This document shows positions 17,796 through 26,764 of a stretch of DNA of 64,000 nucleotides, in pieces. The position numbers were made by a program, and so were the translations under genes. The number at the start of each line of letters is the position of its first letter. The first letter of the stretch is position 1. The notes under the pieces are model-generated. The model was not told the DNA's origin, did not search any database, and was given only the letters and a program-made list of their open reading frames with translations. The stretch comes from UBA168 sp011055275. Its GTDB lineage: Archaea; Thermoproteota; Thermoprotei_A; Marsarchaeales; UBA168. The DNA lies in NCBI GenBank assembly GCA_046635845.1, contig JAQQXN010000003.1, one strand, 5' to 3'.

Positions 17796-19361
17796 TCAAT
17801 GAACGGACGACAGCCCATTCCTATACCCCAAGTGATAGACGACAACCGAGAATGTTAATACCACAAGCTCGTCGTAGGGAAACGGTATTACGTTTAGGCC
17901 GTTGAACGCAGACGGGCCCATGAAGGAAATAAGTATGAGACCAAAGAGGTATATCAGAAGCCAGCCAGATTTGGCCATCTGGCGTGCCAGCGCTGACATT
18001 CCCTCTTTCCTTTTTGTGAACGCATAAGCGGCTATCCCGCTCACCACGAAGGCCAGCCCATATCCGGTATACGGCCAGCCGCTCCAGTAAACGAGAAAGG
18101 AAGCTGCCGCAAATCCCAGAGGTGCAAGGGTCCTGCCAAAGGGCACTCTAAACGAGGCTTTCTCCCCCCTCGCCCTGTACAACATGGCAGCAAGAGGACC
18201 ACTAATGCCATAACTGACCACTCCGGATATCGTTGACACGTAGTAAAGCGCCCAATAGCCCAGCGAGAGGGAGAGCAAAACAGTCTGAAAGACGGCTATT
18301 ACCAGCAGCGACACGTAGGGTGTCGCGTACTTGCCGTGCACCTTTGCCAGAGGACCAGCATCTGCCATCTGGTAAGGAACCCTTGCCGTGGTGGTTGTGT
18401 ACACTCCCGCGGTGCCCAGGGCTGATATGACTATCCCAACTGTTATGAGAAGCGCTAGCGAGCCGGAGCCGTTTGAACTGGCGACCTGCGCGAGCGTGTA
18501 ATCGGTTGGTATGGAGCCCCATGCGCCCTTGGTTATGCCCATGGCGGACCAGTTGATCATACCCGTGAACACGGCTGAGACCGCCACGTATACCACAGCC
18601 GCTATCCCAATGGAGAGAAGCGTGGCAAGGGGAAGCAGGTACTTGTTCTTTCCTGACTTCGCTTCTCCTCCGAGGTCCGTCGGTTGCCTGAAGCCCAGGT
18701 AGGAGAATACCGTGGCGGATACCCCAAGCAGCACTCCCGATCCGGCCTCATCCCTTGGCAAGAACAGGCCGTAGTTGCTGGGATGTAAGAAAAACAGGCC
18801 TCCCGCCACGAAGCTGAAGACCGCAGCCAGCTTAAGCCCCGTGGTAGCCGTGGCGTACCATCCGCCGTACTTGACCCCCATCACGTTGATGGCAGTAAGC
18901 GCCCACAGCAGGCCCACGGACAAAAGCACCCCCTCGGTGCTTAGCACGCCCACCGTCCCAAAAACCGGAAGCGTGGCGGTTGCGGTAAGGCTCGGGAAGA
19001 ACGATGACAGATAAAGCATTATGGTGAAGAGCTCAATGGGAACGGTTGTGGCATACGATATCAGGGTACCCCAGCCCGACATGAAACCTGGGAAGTCTCC
19101 GGTGGTCTCTTTGGCGTAAACGTAAAAACCGGATGTCGTTGCCCTTAGGCTTCCAAGCTCCGCGTAGAACAGCGCTATGATCGCCATGGCGATGGCGCCT
19201 ATCACCCACGATAACAAGCCAAGAGGTCCTGCCACAGAAGCCACCGCGGCTGGAGCGACAAAAATCCCGGCACCAATTATGGCGCCCAGCCCCAACGCCG
19301 TTAGCTGAAGGAGACCTAACTCCTTTTTTAGGTTAGAATCCTTCTTTAAACTTACTTCCAT
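17796..19361 (-). CDS. APC-family amino acid permease
   Basis: 521 residues with about twelve or more membrane segments. The first helix carries the APC signature GLGAIIGAGIFVAPAA (about residues 24-39), followed by AMAIIALFYAELGSLRATT, the conserved end of TM2 and the start of TM3. Family knowledge: proton- or sodium-coupled uptake of amino acids or small amines across the cytoplasmic membrane. The exact substrate is not readable. The N-terminal tail (MEVSLKKDSNLKKELGLLQL) is typical and supports the ATG. A TATA-like GCTTAAATC at 19393-19401 gives a short 5' leader. It diverges from the NCS1 permease gene. Confidence 0.88.
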   Translation of the reverse strand: MEVSLKKDSNLKKELGLLQLTALGLGAIIGAGIFVAPAAVASVAGPLGLLSWVIGAIAMAIIALFYAELGSLRATTSGFYVYAKETTGDFPGFMSGWGTLISYATTVPIELFTIMLYLSSFFPSLTATATLPVFGTVGVLSTEGVLLSVGLLWALTAINVMGVKYGGWYATATTGLKLAAVFSFVAGGLFFLHPSNYGLFLPRDEAGSGVLLGVSATVFSYLGFRQPTDLGGEAKSGKNKYLLPLATLLSIGIAAVVYVAVSAVFTGMINWSAMGITKGAWGSIPTDYTLAQVASSNGSGSLALLITVGIVISALGTAGVYTTTTARVPYQMADAGPLAKVHGKYATPYVSLLVIAVFQTVLLSLSLGYWALYYVSTISGVVSYGISGPLAAMLYRARGEKASFRVPFGRTLAPLGFAAASFLVYWSGWPYTGYGLAFVVSGIAAYAFTKRKEGMSALARQMAKSGWLLIYLFGLILISFMGPSAFNGLNVIPFPYDELVVLTFSVVVYHLGYRNGLSSVH

Positions 19362-19757
19362 TCTTGTTTTGAACTCAAAAACTTCCTGATTTAAGCTTTG
19401 TGTCGTTAGCTTTGTGTTATTTTATATTTAATGGTAAAGCATGATATCACATGCATCCGAAGGGTTCGGTACGTGCCGGGTGGGCTCGGACCCGCAGGAG
19501 CTGCCCCCACGCCAAGGGAAAAGAGACTGGATCCCGGTGACTTATGAAAGGGTCGCAGGAAGGCGCACGCACAGGCATAAAACGCGCTAGAGTTTGGGCC
19601 AGCCCTGCAAAAACATGACATGAACCCATCAAAATATCCTTATAAATGTCGCAACATGCGATCAGGGTTCTCGTGCTAGGAAGACCTATGGGATACGGAA
19701 AATTGGGCTTCCGTTTTTCTGCGCTTTTCGCTCAGTCATACCCCGGAGGTAACGTTA
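19362..19757. other. Divergent promoter region between two permease genes
   Basis: 396 bp. It holds the leftward TATA-like box at about 19393-19401 and, at 19745-19750, a GGAGGT Shine-Dalgarno 7 nt before ATG 19758, so the rightward mRNA has a real leader. The middle 200 bp (19440-19640) is GC-rich with open frames but no recognisable product. Confidence 0.45.
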
Positions 19758-21395
19758 ATGGGCGAGGAGCGCAGGGTCGGCTCAACGGTTTTCTACCCAG
19801 CGAGGGGGCAGGTGGAGGTCACGTGCTCGTTTCCAGGCGAAAACTATCTCTGGAACCCGGACTTTCACCCAACCCCAGTTTCGCTCCGCAGCTGGGGTCC
19901 TTGGACTTACACGGCCATATGGTTCGGAATGGTTTTCGTGATACCCACGTGGTTCTTGGCCGCAGCGGGCTTCTCCTTCGGTCTTAACTGGTGGGAGATA
20001 CTTCTGGACTTCTTCCTTGGAAGCAGCATAATCCTGATCCCCACGCTCATCCAATCGCACGGTGGGGCGCGCTATGGCATGTCAGAGCCGCAGCTCACGA
20101 GGACGCGCTGGGGGGTATATGGCGCCCAGATCCCCTCTTGGATAAGGGCCATCATATCCATGGGGTGGTGGGGGATCGTCTCATACATAATCACCGAGGC
20201 CGCCGTGGGCATGTACGCCGTGCTCACTGATAAGACTGGGATGCTAAGCGGGGCAACAAGTTACTCGCTCGCGCTCACGTTCCCAAGGCTTTTCTGGCTT
20301 ACCTTCATTGCGGTGATAGCCCTTCAGGTAGTGCTCTTTTACTTTTCCCCTCCAACAAAGGCGCAGCCCCCTCTTAAGTTCTTGGCAAGGATGGCGGCGC
20401 CAATCGTGGCTCTTGGATTCGCGATCTTGTTCGTCTTCGTGATGACAAGGTCTAACTGGAACTTCTCCCCGATAATGTCTATACCGCAGAGGTCAGCTAA
20501 CTTCGCGCTCAGCGAGCTTGCCTACCTCAACGCCGTCATAGCAGACTGGGCGACCATGGCCATAAGCATGCCCGACTTCACGAGGTTTGCGAGCTCCCAG
20601 CGCTCTCAGGCATGGGGCCAGCTTCCGATGCCCTTCATGATGACCGGGGTCGCAGTACTTGCCCTCCTCGCCTCAGGAGCGACCATGGCGCTGGGGATCA
20701 ACGGCGGAGCTGGTATAATTGACCCAGTGGTGCTAGCCACAGTTATGCTTCCCAGATGGCTTGCTCTATTCGTCCTTTTCGCTTTCGCTCTCGCAATGTT
20801 CGTGGTCAACGTTTTCGCAAATTCGGTTGCCCCGGGATATGACATAGCCAACACCTACTCGAAGCACCTTAGCTGGTTCAGGGGAATAGTCATAGGCATA
20901 GCCATAAGCGCGGCTTTGGGCACGTGGACGTTTTACGCCTCAGGCGCGTACTCCTTCATATACAATTGGTTGCTGGCCTACGGGGCCCTACTTGGGGCAG
21001 TAGAGGGAATAATAGTGTTTGACTATGCGGTGATAAGGCGCTTCAAGTTTGAGCCAGCCGACGTTTACCTGACAAGGGGAAAGTTTAGGTACTGGAAGGG
21101 ATTTAACCCGGCAGCGTTGATCGCGTTTGCGCTGGGAACGATCATCACGTATGCCTCGCACTGGGGGCTTGTGGTCAACCCAATAACTCAGACGCTGTAC
21201 GCGGGCTCGTGGATATCTGCCTTCTTCATAACCGGTTTCACCTATCTTATCCTCATGAAGTTCTGGGTCATCCCAAGGTATCAGCCCTTCCTAAAGGGAG
21301 GGATCTTGCACGGCTACTTGAGCGAGGAGGTGAAGGAGCTCTTTGAAGAGCGATGTCCGCAGGGTAGATCTTCACTCACATTTCTTCCCTGCTAG
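19758..21395 (+). CDS. NCS1-family nucleobase/hydantoin:cation symporter
   Basis: 545 residues, about twelve membrane segments. The NCS1 N-terminal signature is clear: LWNPDFHPTPVSLRSWGPW (about 31-49), then TAIWFGMVF, the substrate-site helix TM1; SHGGARYGMSEPQLTR leads into TM3. Family knowledge: Na+ or H+ coupled uptake of uracil, cytosine, allantoin, hydantoins or similar rings. The start ATG has a GGAGGT ribosome site. Its last 53 nt overlap the following amidohydrolase gene, so uptake and processing of the same compound are likely linked. The last ten or so residues (CPQGRSSLTFLPC) are unlike the family and probably reflect read-through into the overlap. Confidence 0.9.
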   Translation: MGEERRVGSTVFYPARGQVEVTCSFPGENYLWNPDFHPTPVSLRSWGPWTYTAIWFGMVFVIPTWFLAAAGFSFGLNWWEILLDFFLGSSIILIPTLIQSHGGARYGMSEPQLTRTRWGVYGAQIPSWIRAIISMGWWGIVSYIITEAAVGMYAVLTDKTGMLSGATSYSLALTFPRLFWLTFIAVIALQVVLFYFSPPTKAQPPLKFLARMAAPIVALGFAILFVFVMTRSNWNFSPIMSIPQRSANFALSELAYLNAVIADWATMAISMPDFTRFASSQRSQAWGQLPMPFMMTGVAVLALLASGATMALGINGGAGIIDPVVLATVMLPRWLALFVLFAFALAMFVVNVFANSVAPGYDIANTYSKHLSWFRGIVIGIAISAALGTWTFYASGAYSFIYNWLLAYGALLGAVEGIIVFDYAVIRRFKFEPADVYLTRGKFRYWKGFNPAALIAFALGTIITYASHWGLVVNPITQTLYAGSWISAFFITGFTYLILMKFWVIPRYQPFLKGGILHGYLSEEVKELFEERCPQGRSSLTFLPC

Positions 21396-22404
21396 GACCC
21401 GTGACCTTCTGAGAGAGGGAATCGGAAGGATTCGGCTGGCGCAGCCGGATAGCGTGGGGAGGGTGTTCCTCTACGACTCAGAAAGCGGGCACGCGCTGAC
21501 CTACTTCTCCCAGGGCTCCGCCCACGTAGACCTAGAGCAGAGGTTGCGTGCCATGGACGCGTATGGGATAGGAATGCAGGTCATAAGCGTCAGTCCCCCA
21601 AACGTTGACGTGATACCTGACGAGGAATCCGCGTCGAGGCTTGCGAGGGCGATCAACGATGGGTTGGCCGAAGCAGCCTCCAAGTACCCGGACAAGTTCA
21701 TGGCCCTCGCAACGCTGCCAATGTGTAGCCCCGAAGCCGCGATTGATGAGGCCAAGAGGGTGTCGAGGGATCTCGGCGTCAAGGGAGCGCTGATCAGCTC
21801 AAACGCCAACAAGACCTTTTACGACCAGCGGAAGGGATACGAGGACGTGTTTAGAACGCTGCAGGACCTAGGCATGTTCGTGTTCATCCATCCCACCGAG
21901 CCCGCGGCGTGGGATCGGGTAGGAGAGGACTACAACTTGAACCTGATTTACGCGTGGCCATTCGACACTACCCTTTCGGCCGCCAGGCTCGCGTTTTCTG
22001 GCCTTTTGCAGAGGTTGCCCAAGCTCAGGGTCGTGCTGGCCCACGGCGGGGGTATGATACCGTTTTACGCTGGAAGGCTGAGCATGCTTGGCCATGACAT
22101 GAGGGGAGGGGGTAAGGAAAGGGGATTTGCCGTACGGGACCCATTGGGCGAACTCAAGAGATATTACTACGATGCCGCGGTGTTCAGCGCCAACTCCGTT
22201 AGGCTATTGGTGAACTTCGCGGGGGCAGATCACGTTATCTTTGGTACCGATTATCCCTTTGGTCCCGAGGGAGGGAACGCGTGCTACGACGAGGAGTTAA
22301 GGGCCATTGAGGAAGCGGTCGACCTTCAGGATAGGGATAAGGTGCTTTGGAGGAACGCTGCAGGGCTGCTGGGATTGCGCTCACGACGCACCGCGTCATT
22401 TTGA
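21343..22404 (+). CDS. Amidohydrolase-2 family protein (ACMSD-like decarboxylase)
   Basis: 353 residues. The metal ligands of the ACMSD branch of the amidohydrolase superfamily are all present: DLHSHFFP (H11, H13), FVFIHPTEP (H183), VLAHGGGMIP (H234) and IFGTDYPFG (D303). Family knowledge: zinc-dependent non-oxidative decarboxylation of 2-amino-3-carboxymuconate semialdehyde, resorcylates, uracil-5-carboxylate and the like, or hydrolysis. The TTG start at 21343 lies within the NCS1 gene; no other in-frame start precedes the DLHSH motif, so translational coupling is likely. Context suggests that the substrate is the ring compound imported by the permease or a product of it; this is inference. 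Confidence 0.85.
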   Translation: MKSDVRRVDLHSHFFPARTRDLLREGIGRIRLAQPDSVGRVFLYDSESGHALTYFSQGSAHVDLEQRLRAMDAYGIGMQVISVSPPNVDVIPDEESASRLARAINDGLAEAASKYPDKFMALATLPMCSPEAAIDEAKRVSRDLGVKGALISSNANKTFYDQRKGYEDVFRTLQDLGMFVFIHPTEPAAWDRVGEDYNLNLIYAWPFDTTLSAARLAFSGLLQRLPKLRVVLAHGGGMIPFYAGRLSMLGHDMRGGGKERGFAVRDPLGELKRYYYDAAVFSANSVRLLVNFAGADHVIFGTDYPFGPEGGNACYDEELRAIEEAVDLQDRDKVLWRNAAGLLGLRSRRTASF

Positions 22405-22549
22405 GCTGCCTATCGGACTTGAGCGCCTTTTTCAAGAACGCGACGGAGAAAGGCCCACGGCATATGCTGACATCTTAACATTTGTATGTAAATTGCGATA
22501 AAATTTGAAAAACGCGTTTTAGCCTATGGATGATGGGCTATGAATAAAA

Positions 22550-23653
22550 ATGAACGCGAAGCTAATGATCTTGTCGGTTATAGCTCTGGTTCTACTGGTC
22601 ACAACCGCTGCATTTGCAGCAATGTATTACTCGGTTCAGTCCGCAGACAACGAAAAGATAAGTCAGCTACGCGATGAGGTTTCATCGCTTAACTCTACCA
22701 ACTTGCAATTAAGCGCCAAGCTCTCAGCCATCAACTCATCGCTGCAGGGCACCTACGCTCAGTCAGCCCTGGCCGCCGCCATGGCCCATTGGAACTACAT
22801 AGCCATAGAGAACACCACGCTGATCGACAGCTCCTACTCCCCATCCGCAACGCTTCGTTGGGTGGGAGGCCCTTTGACGGGCACCTACCTTGGTATAAGC
22901 GAGATAAGCGCCGTTTGGACAAAGTTCACGAACCTCTACGAAACCGTGTACTGGTACACCGTCGTTCCTCCAACCGTGAGCCAAGTTAACTCATCCTACT
23001 ACTCGGTTTCAGCGCCGGTCCAGTTCTTGGTCGCCCCGAGCTCTGATCCAGAGAACGTGTTCGTGTTGAACGTAACCGAGAACCTGCTTTTGGCAAAGGC
23101 GGTGCCAGCGTTCACCATAGTAAGCGAGGTCTGGTCCGTGAAGCCCATAACGCTTCAAAGCGTGATATCTGGTTATCCTGGACAGCCATCTCTAATAAAG
23201 GCTCAACTGCTAGCCGACGGCTACTCTCACTGGAACGACATATCCATCGAGAACGTGACGCTGATATCCCAGCAGTACTCGCCAAACGCCGAACTCACCT
23301 GGATAGGTGGGCCCCTTCACGGGAACTACACGGGCCTAAGCCAGATCGCTGCTGTGTGGAACAAGTTCTCAAACGCCTACGAGTACGTGCTTTGGTACGC
23401 GGAAGTACCGCCCACCGTTTCGGTTACGGGGACCACGGCCACCGTAAGCGGCACGCTTCAGTTCCTTGTCTTCCCATTCAGTTCGGCCAGCTCACCATCA
23501 CCAAAGGCGGTGCTGCTGAACGTGAACGAGACCTTGACTTACCAGTACAACGTCACGAGCGGGACTTGGCTCATCGCTCACGAAATCTGGAAGGTTGCCC
23601 CAACGCCGCTGACCTCAGCCGCGCCGGGTTACCAGCCTCCTAGCTATTCGTGA
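22550..23653 (+). CDS. Exported or membrane-anchored protein with two NTF2/SnoaL-like repeats
   Basis: 367 residues. An N-terminal hydrophobic segment (about 5-27) followed by a short coiled coil (about 34-66) suggests a signal anchor with the body outside. Two homologous domains follow: one starting AHWNYIAIENTTLI at residue 79, the other SHWNDISIENVTLI at 226, each continuing with WVGGPL or WIGGPL, then a Gly-Ile/Leu-Ser helix, AVW.KF, Y.WY.EVPPTVS and a beta sheet ending EVWSVKP or EIWKVAP. This is the NTF2-like (SnoaL/DUF4440) cone fold duplicated within one chain. Many Asn-x-Ser/Thr sites fit an extracellular glycoprotein. Ligand and role are unknown. The gene lies downstream of the amidohydrolase but separated by 145 bp. 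Confidence 0.7.
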   Translation: MNAKLMILSVIALVLLVTTAAFAAMYYSVQSADNEKISQLRDEVSSLNSTNLQLSAKLSAINSSLQGTYAQSALAAAMAHWNYIAIENTTLIDSSYSPSATLRWVGGPLTGTYLGISEISAVWTKFTNLYETVYWYTVVPPTVSQVNSSYYSVSAPVQFLVAPSSDPENVFVLNVTENLLLAKAVPAFTIVSEVWSVKPITLQSVISGYPGQPSLIKAQLLADGYSHWNDISIENVTLISQQYSPNAELTWIGGPLHGNYTGLSQIAAVWNKFSNAYEYVLWYAEVPPTVSVTGTTATVSGTLQFLVFPFSSASSPSPKAVLLNVNETLTYQYNVTSGTWLIAHEIWKVAPTPLTSAAPGYQPPSYS

Positions 23654-23718
23654 AATCACGTAAATGTAACACGTTTTCAACTGATCGTTTTTTAAAGAGA
23701 AAGGTAGCATGGGCTAGC

Positions 23719-24006
23719 TCATTGCCTGACCACGTAGGCAAAGGATGCCAGAGCTATTAACGTGAGTGACGTTATCCCCATCAGGGGTATGGCCAGCTCC
23801 GCCCCATACTCGGTCGAGAACTTGAAGTACATGAACGATGCCAGAAGGCTCTCCGCAAACAAGGCGCCTGATAGGAGCACAAGGCCATACACGAACTTTG
23901 ACCGATTTCTGAGCAGCTGCGTCAGGTAGAAGGCGAAAACGAGGCAAGCTATAGCGGCTGACATCAGGGAAAGCACTATATCAGAAATCCAGTAAATACC
24001 CATCAA
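23719..24006 (-). CDS. Small three-helix membrane protein paired with the ArsR regulator
   Basis: 95 residues with three membrane helices (about 6-30, 38-60 and 70-92) and short loops. Its ATG overlaps the stop of the winged-helix regulator by 4 nt, so the two are made together. Regulator plus small membrane partner is a recurring archaeal arrangement; the membrane protein may sense a signal or tether the regulator. No enzymatic motif is visible. Confidence 0.7.
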   Translation of the reverse strand: MMGIYWISDIVLSLMSAAIACLVFAFYLTQLLRNRSKFVYGLVLLSGALFAESLLASFMYFKFSTEYGAELAIPLMGITSLTLIALASFAYVVRQ

Positions 24007-24317
24007 CGCGAATCCCCACTGGCCTCATTAAGCTTACCTAACACGTTCTTAAACCAATCGGAATTCGCGTCAACAATATCTGACACGAAATACAGGGCAC
24101 CGTACCTTGGCCCCTCCGACCTTATGAGCCCGTTCTTTTCCAGAATCTCGAGATGATGAAGCACGGTCCTGTAGTTGACGTTCAGCTCTTTGGCCAGCTG
24201 GTTGACGTTTGCAGGTCTTTCCATGAGCTTTCTCATTATGCACAGCCTCATCCTTCCACCTCTACTCCCCACAAAGATCCAGAAATACATGTGCTCCGTG
24301 GAGGAGAAGTCAGCCAT
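24003..24317 (-). CDS. ArsR-like winged-helix transcription regulator
   Basis: 104 residues. The helix-turn-helix is clear: GRMRLCIMRKLMERPANVNQ, then LAKELNVNYRTVLHHLEILE (about residues 20-60), followed by the wing EGPRYGALYFV. This is the single-domain ArsR-type fold. No metal-binding Cys cluster is present, so it is not a metal sensor of the classic kind. It is the first gene of a two-gene unit with a small membrane protein (ATGA overlap at 24003-24006). It probably controls its own operon or neighbours. Confidence 0.85.
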   Translation of the reverse strand: MADFSSTEHMYFWIFVGSRGGRMRLCIMRKLMERPANVNQLAKELNVNYRTVLHHLEILEKNGLIRSEGPRYGALYFVSDIVDANSDWFKNVLGKLNEASGDSR

Positions 24318-24601
24318 GCTGCATATATCAGCACGGTAGCTTTAACCTTACGGCTGATTTTGCCTGCGACCAATGCAAACGCCACATAGCCCACTGGGAA
24401 AACTGCAACCATTGGCACCGTCAGGCCCATGCGGCGGTGCTCGCTCGAGCTCGGCGCCATGCGCGAGCGCCCGATGAGGATATCATCATGAAATACCGGA
24501 AAATTCCTCGGTGTCCCGCAAACCGCGTGGGCCGTAACCCCTAGGTTCTGGCCCTTCTCCCCTTGTCGCGATAAGGGTAAAAGGTATCTCCAAACTGACT
24601 C

Positions 24602-25660
24602 ATGGAAAAACCAACGCTCTTCCTTAGCAGGGCGCTTTTCGATGACGTCCACTCAAGGCTTGCCGAGGAGTTTGAGGTTGAAATATGGGACCGTTACCAA
24701 GCCCCTCCCTATGACGTTATCGTCGCTAAGGCCAAGGAGGCAGATGCCCTCGTCACGCTGCTCAGCGATAAGGTCGACTGCGGCGTTTTAAGCGGGGCAA
24801 GGGCAAGGATAATAGCCCAGTACGCCGTGGGCTTTGACAACGTGGACTTGAGTTGCGCCACCAATCGCGGCATCTACGTCACGAACACCCCAGACGTCCT
24901 GACCGAGGCAACGGCCGAGTTCACCTGGGCTCTCATAATGTCGGTGGCGAGGCGCGTTGTGGAAGGCGATCATTTCGTGAGATATGGCGAGTGGCAGAGG
25001 ACCTCCACAAGCTGGCACCCCACCATGCTAATTGGCATGGAGCTGAAGGGCAAGGTCCTGGGCGTGGTGGGACTTGGAAGGATAGGGAGGCGCGTTGCCG
25101 AAATAGGAAAGGGCTTCGGCATGCGCGTAATCTACTGGAGCAGGTCAAAGCACGAGGAAGCTGAGAGGTCAGGGATCAATTACGCCTCGCTAAACTACCT
25201 ACTTATGACCTCCGACGTGATATCGCTTAACCTTCCCCTGAACAAAGAGACATGGCACATAATAAACTCAGAGGCGCTAAAGCTCATGAAAAGGTCTGCG
25301 ATACTTGTCAACACGGGAAGGGGAGCACTCATAGATACCGATGCCCTAGTGCAAGCGCTAAGGGATGGCATGATAGCTGGCGTGGGCCTTGACGTGTACG
25401 AGCAGGAGCCCCTTCCCCAGAATCATCCCCTTACCGCGTTTAAAAACGCGGTGTTGGCTCCTCACGCCGCAAGCGCCACATACGAGTCAAGACACGGAAT
25501 GGCGGAACTCGTGGTGGAAAACCTGTTGGCCTTCAAGGAGGGGAGGATCCCTCCCACGCTGGTTAACAGGGAGGTCGCTGAGATAAGGGCCCCGGGCTTC
25601 AGCCGAGACAACCTTAACCCAATGCAACTGTCAAAAGGCATAACCAAGGCTGCGGTGTAA
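24602..25660 (+). CDS. D-isomer-specific 2-hydroxyacid dehydrogenase (glyoxylate reductase-like)
   Basis: 352 residues, complete. The NAD(P) fold has VVGLGRIGRRVAEIGKGFG (about 155-173), and the three catalytic residues are in place: R240 in LVNTGRGALID, E269 in DVYEQEPLP and H288 in LAPHAASAT. Family knowledge: reversible reduction of glyoxylate, hydroxypyruvate or other 2-oxoacids. WSRS after the second beta strand suggests NADP preference, since an Asp there would favour NAD; that is inference. ATG 24602 follows a TAAAAGG box centred 21 nt upstream. The C-terminal extension after the barrel (about residues 330-352) is a little longer than usual. Confidence 0.9.
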   Translation: MEKPTLFLSRALFDDVHSRLAEEFEVEIWDRYQAPPYDVIVAKAKEADALVTLLSDKVDCGVLSGARARIIAQYAVGFDNVDLSCATNRGIYVTNTPDVLTEATAEFTWALIMSVARRVVEGDHFVRYGEWQRTSTSWHPTMLIGMELKGKVLGVVGLGRIGRRVAEIGKGFGMRVIYWSRSKHEEAERSGINYASLNYLLMTSDVISLNLPLNKETWHIINSEALKLMKRSAILVNTGRGALIDTDALVQALRDGMIAGVGLDVYEQEPLPQNHPLTAFKNAVLAPHAASATYESRHGMAELVVENLLAFKEGRIPPTLVNREVAEIRAPGFSRDNLNPMQLSKGITKAAV

Positions 25661-26099
25661 ACCGGCATCATCTGCACGTAAACTGACCCCGTCCTCACAG
25701 ATGGTGTGCTCGATGATTACGGCCCAAGCACGTGAATTTCCCTGCAAGAACTTGCCATTAGACCTCGTAATTTTAAGTCCCTTATTCCCAACCAACTCCC
25801 TCAATTCACTATGCAAATATGCCTTCATAAATTAGTCCTAATTTTGAGCGGCTGCGAGCTAACCTTGCCCTTTATGCACCTCATAATATAGAGCGCGATC
25901 GAGGGCAAGGGGCATGCCTCCCGCTTGAGGGAAAAGCGACGGGGTGAATCGCCATGCAAGGGACGCGGGGAGCAAGGCTATGTGCTACAGAGGCTCGACC
26001 GCGGAAGGCTTCCTATCTCGAGAAAGTCGGCGAGAACAAGACCGCGACGAAACAGCGAATCCCACACTCCGAACCATTCCAGACGACTACAGCAACGGC

Positions 26100-26540
26100 T
26101 CCCAGCAACGATATCGCATTGGTAACGCAGGAGGGTTCGTTCAAAGTACGAAAAGGGGACCCATGATGTCATCAAGGGAAAGATGGTGCCGTTCGCCATC
26201 GAGCTTGAGGGGCCGCAACTTTCCGTGCAGGTTACGGAGAAGCAGAAGCGATGGGCAAACTTGAGAGGTTTCAGGAATAGGGATGCGAAGGCTGCGCTTG
26301 CAAAATTTTATGGGAGTTTCCCGTTCATAAGCTCGGGCACGCGCCTGCCATTAGGCTGATCCCAAAGGTACCGAGGGTCGCTGGTGGAAGAGGAGGAAAG
26401 GCAAAAATACAACGAGATCGTTGAGCTTGATCAGATGATCGAAAACCCTATTCAAGCGGTCTCAGCAGTCCGCATATATCCATCAGGGTCGTTTCCGAGT
26501 TATCCCCCTTTGGCGTTACCTGTCCCTCCTTTACTAGGTT
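26100..26540 (+). pseudogene. Decayed gene, family unknown, in a 1.1-kb gene-free stretch
   Basis: Between 25661 and 26764 no intact gene is seen. Within it, three consecutive plus-strand frames read like one broken protein: LVTQEGSFKVRKGD (ends near 26160), then HDVIKGKMVPFAIELEGPQL and VTEKQKRWANLRGFRNRDAK up to a TGA at about 26358, then LVEEEERQKYNEIVELDQMI and on to a TAG at about 26539. The coherent charge pattern and the abrupt frame changes suggest a pseudogene. I do not recognise the family. Confidence 0.4.
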
Positions 26541-26764
26541 AGCACTTTTCCGGCGCCTCGGAACAACTCAAACAACGGTTTTATTGCCCGAAAAATTTTT
26601 TCTGACCTCCGGTGCTTCCGCATCATTCGAAAATCTCGAGAAATGTGCTTACACATGGTGAAATTGCATATTGAAATCTACTTTTAGCTCTTCCAAGCGA
26701 TCCCTCATGGAGAAGCGAGGTAAAAAAGACGTAATACCCGGTAACTGCGCGGCAACAGAGCGCG

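Noticed and set aside
19432..19640. Overlapping minus-strand frames of 60-71 codons between the permease genes
   Set aside because: No signature, no promoter or ribosome site; likely chance in GC-rich sequence.
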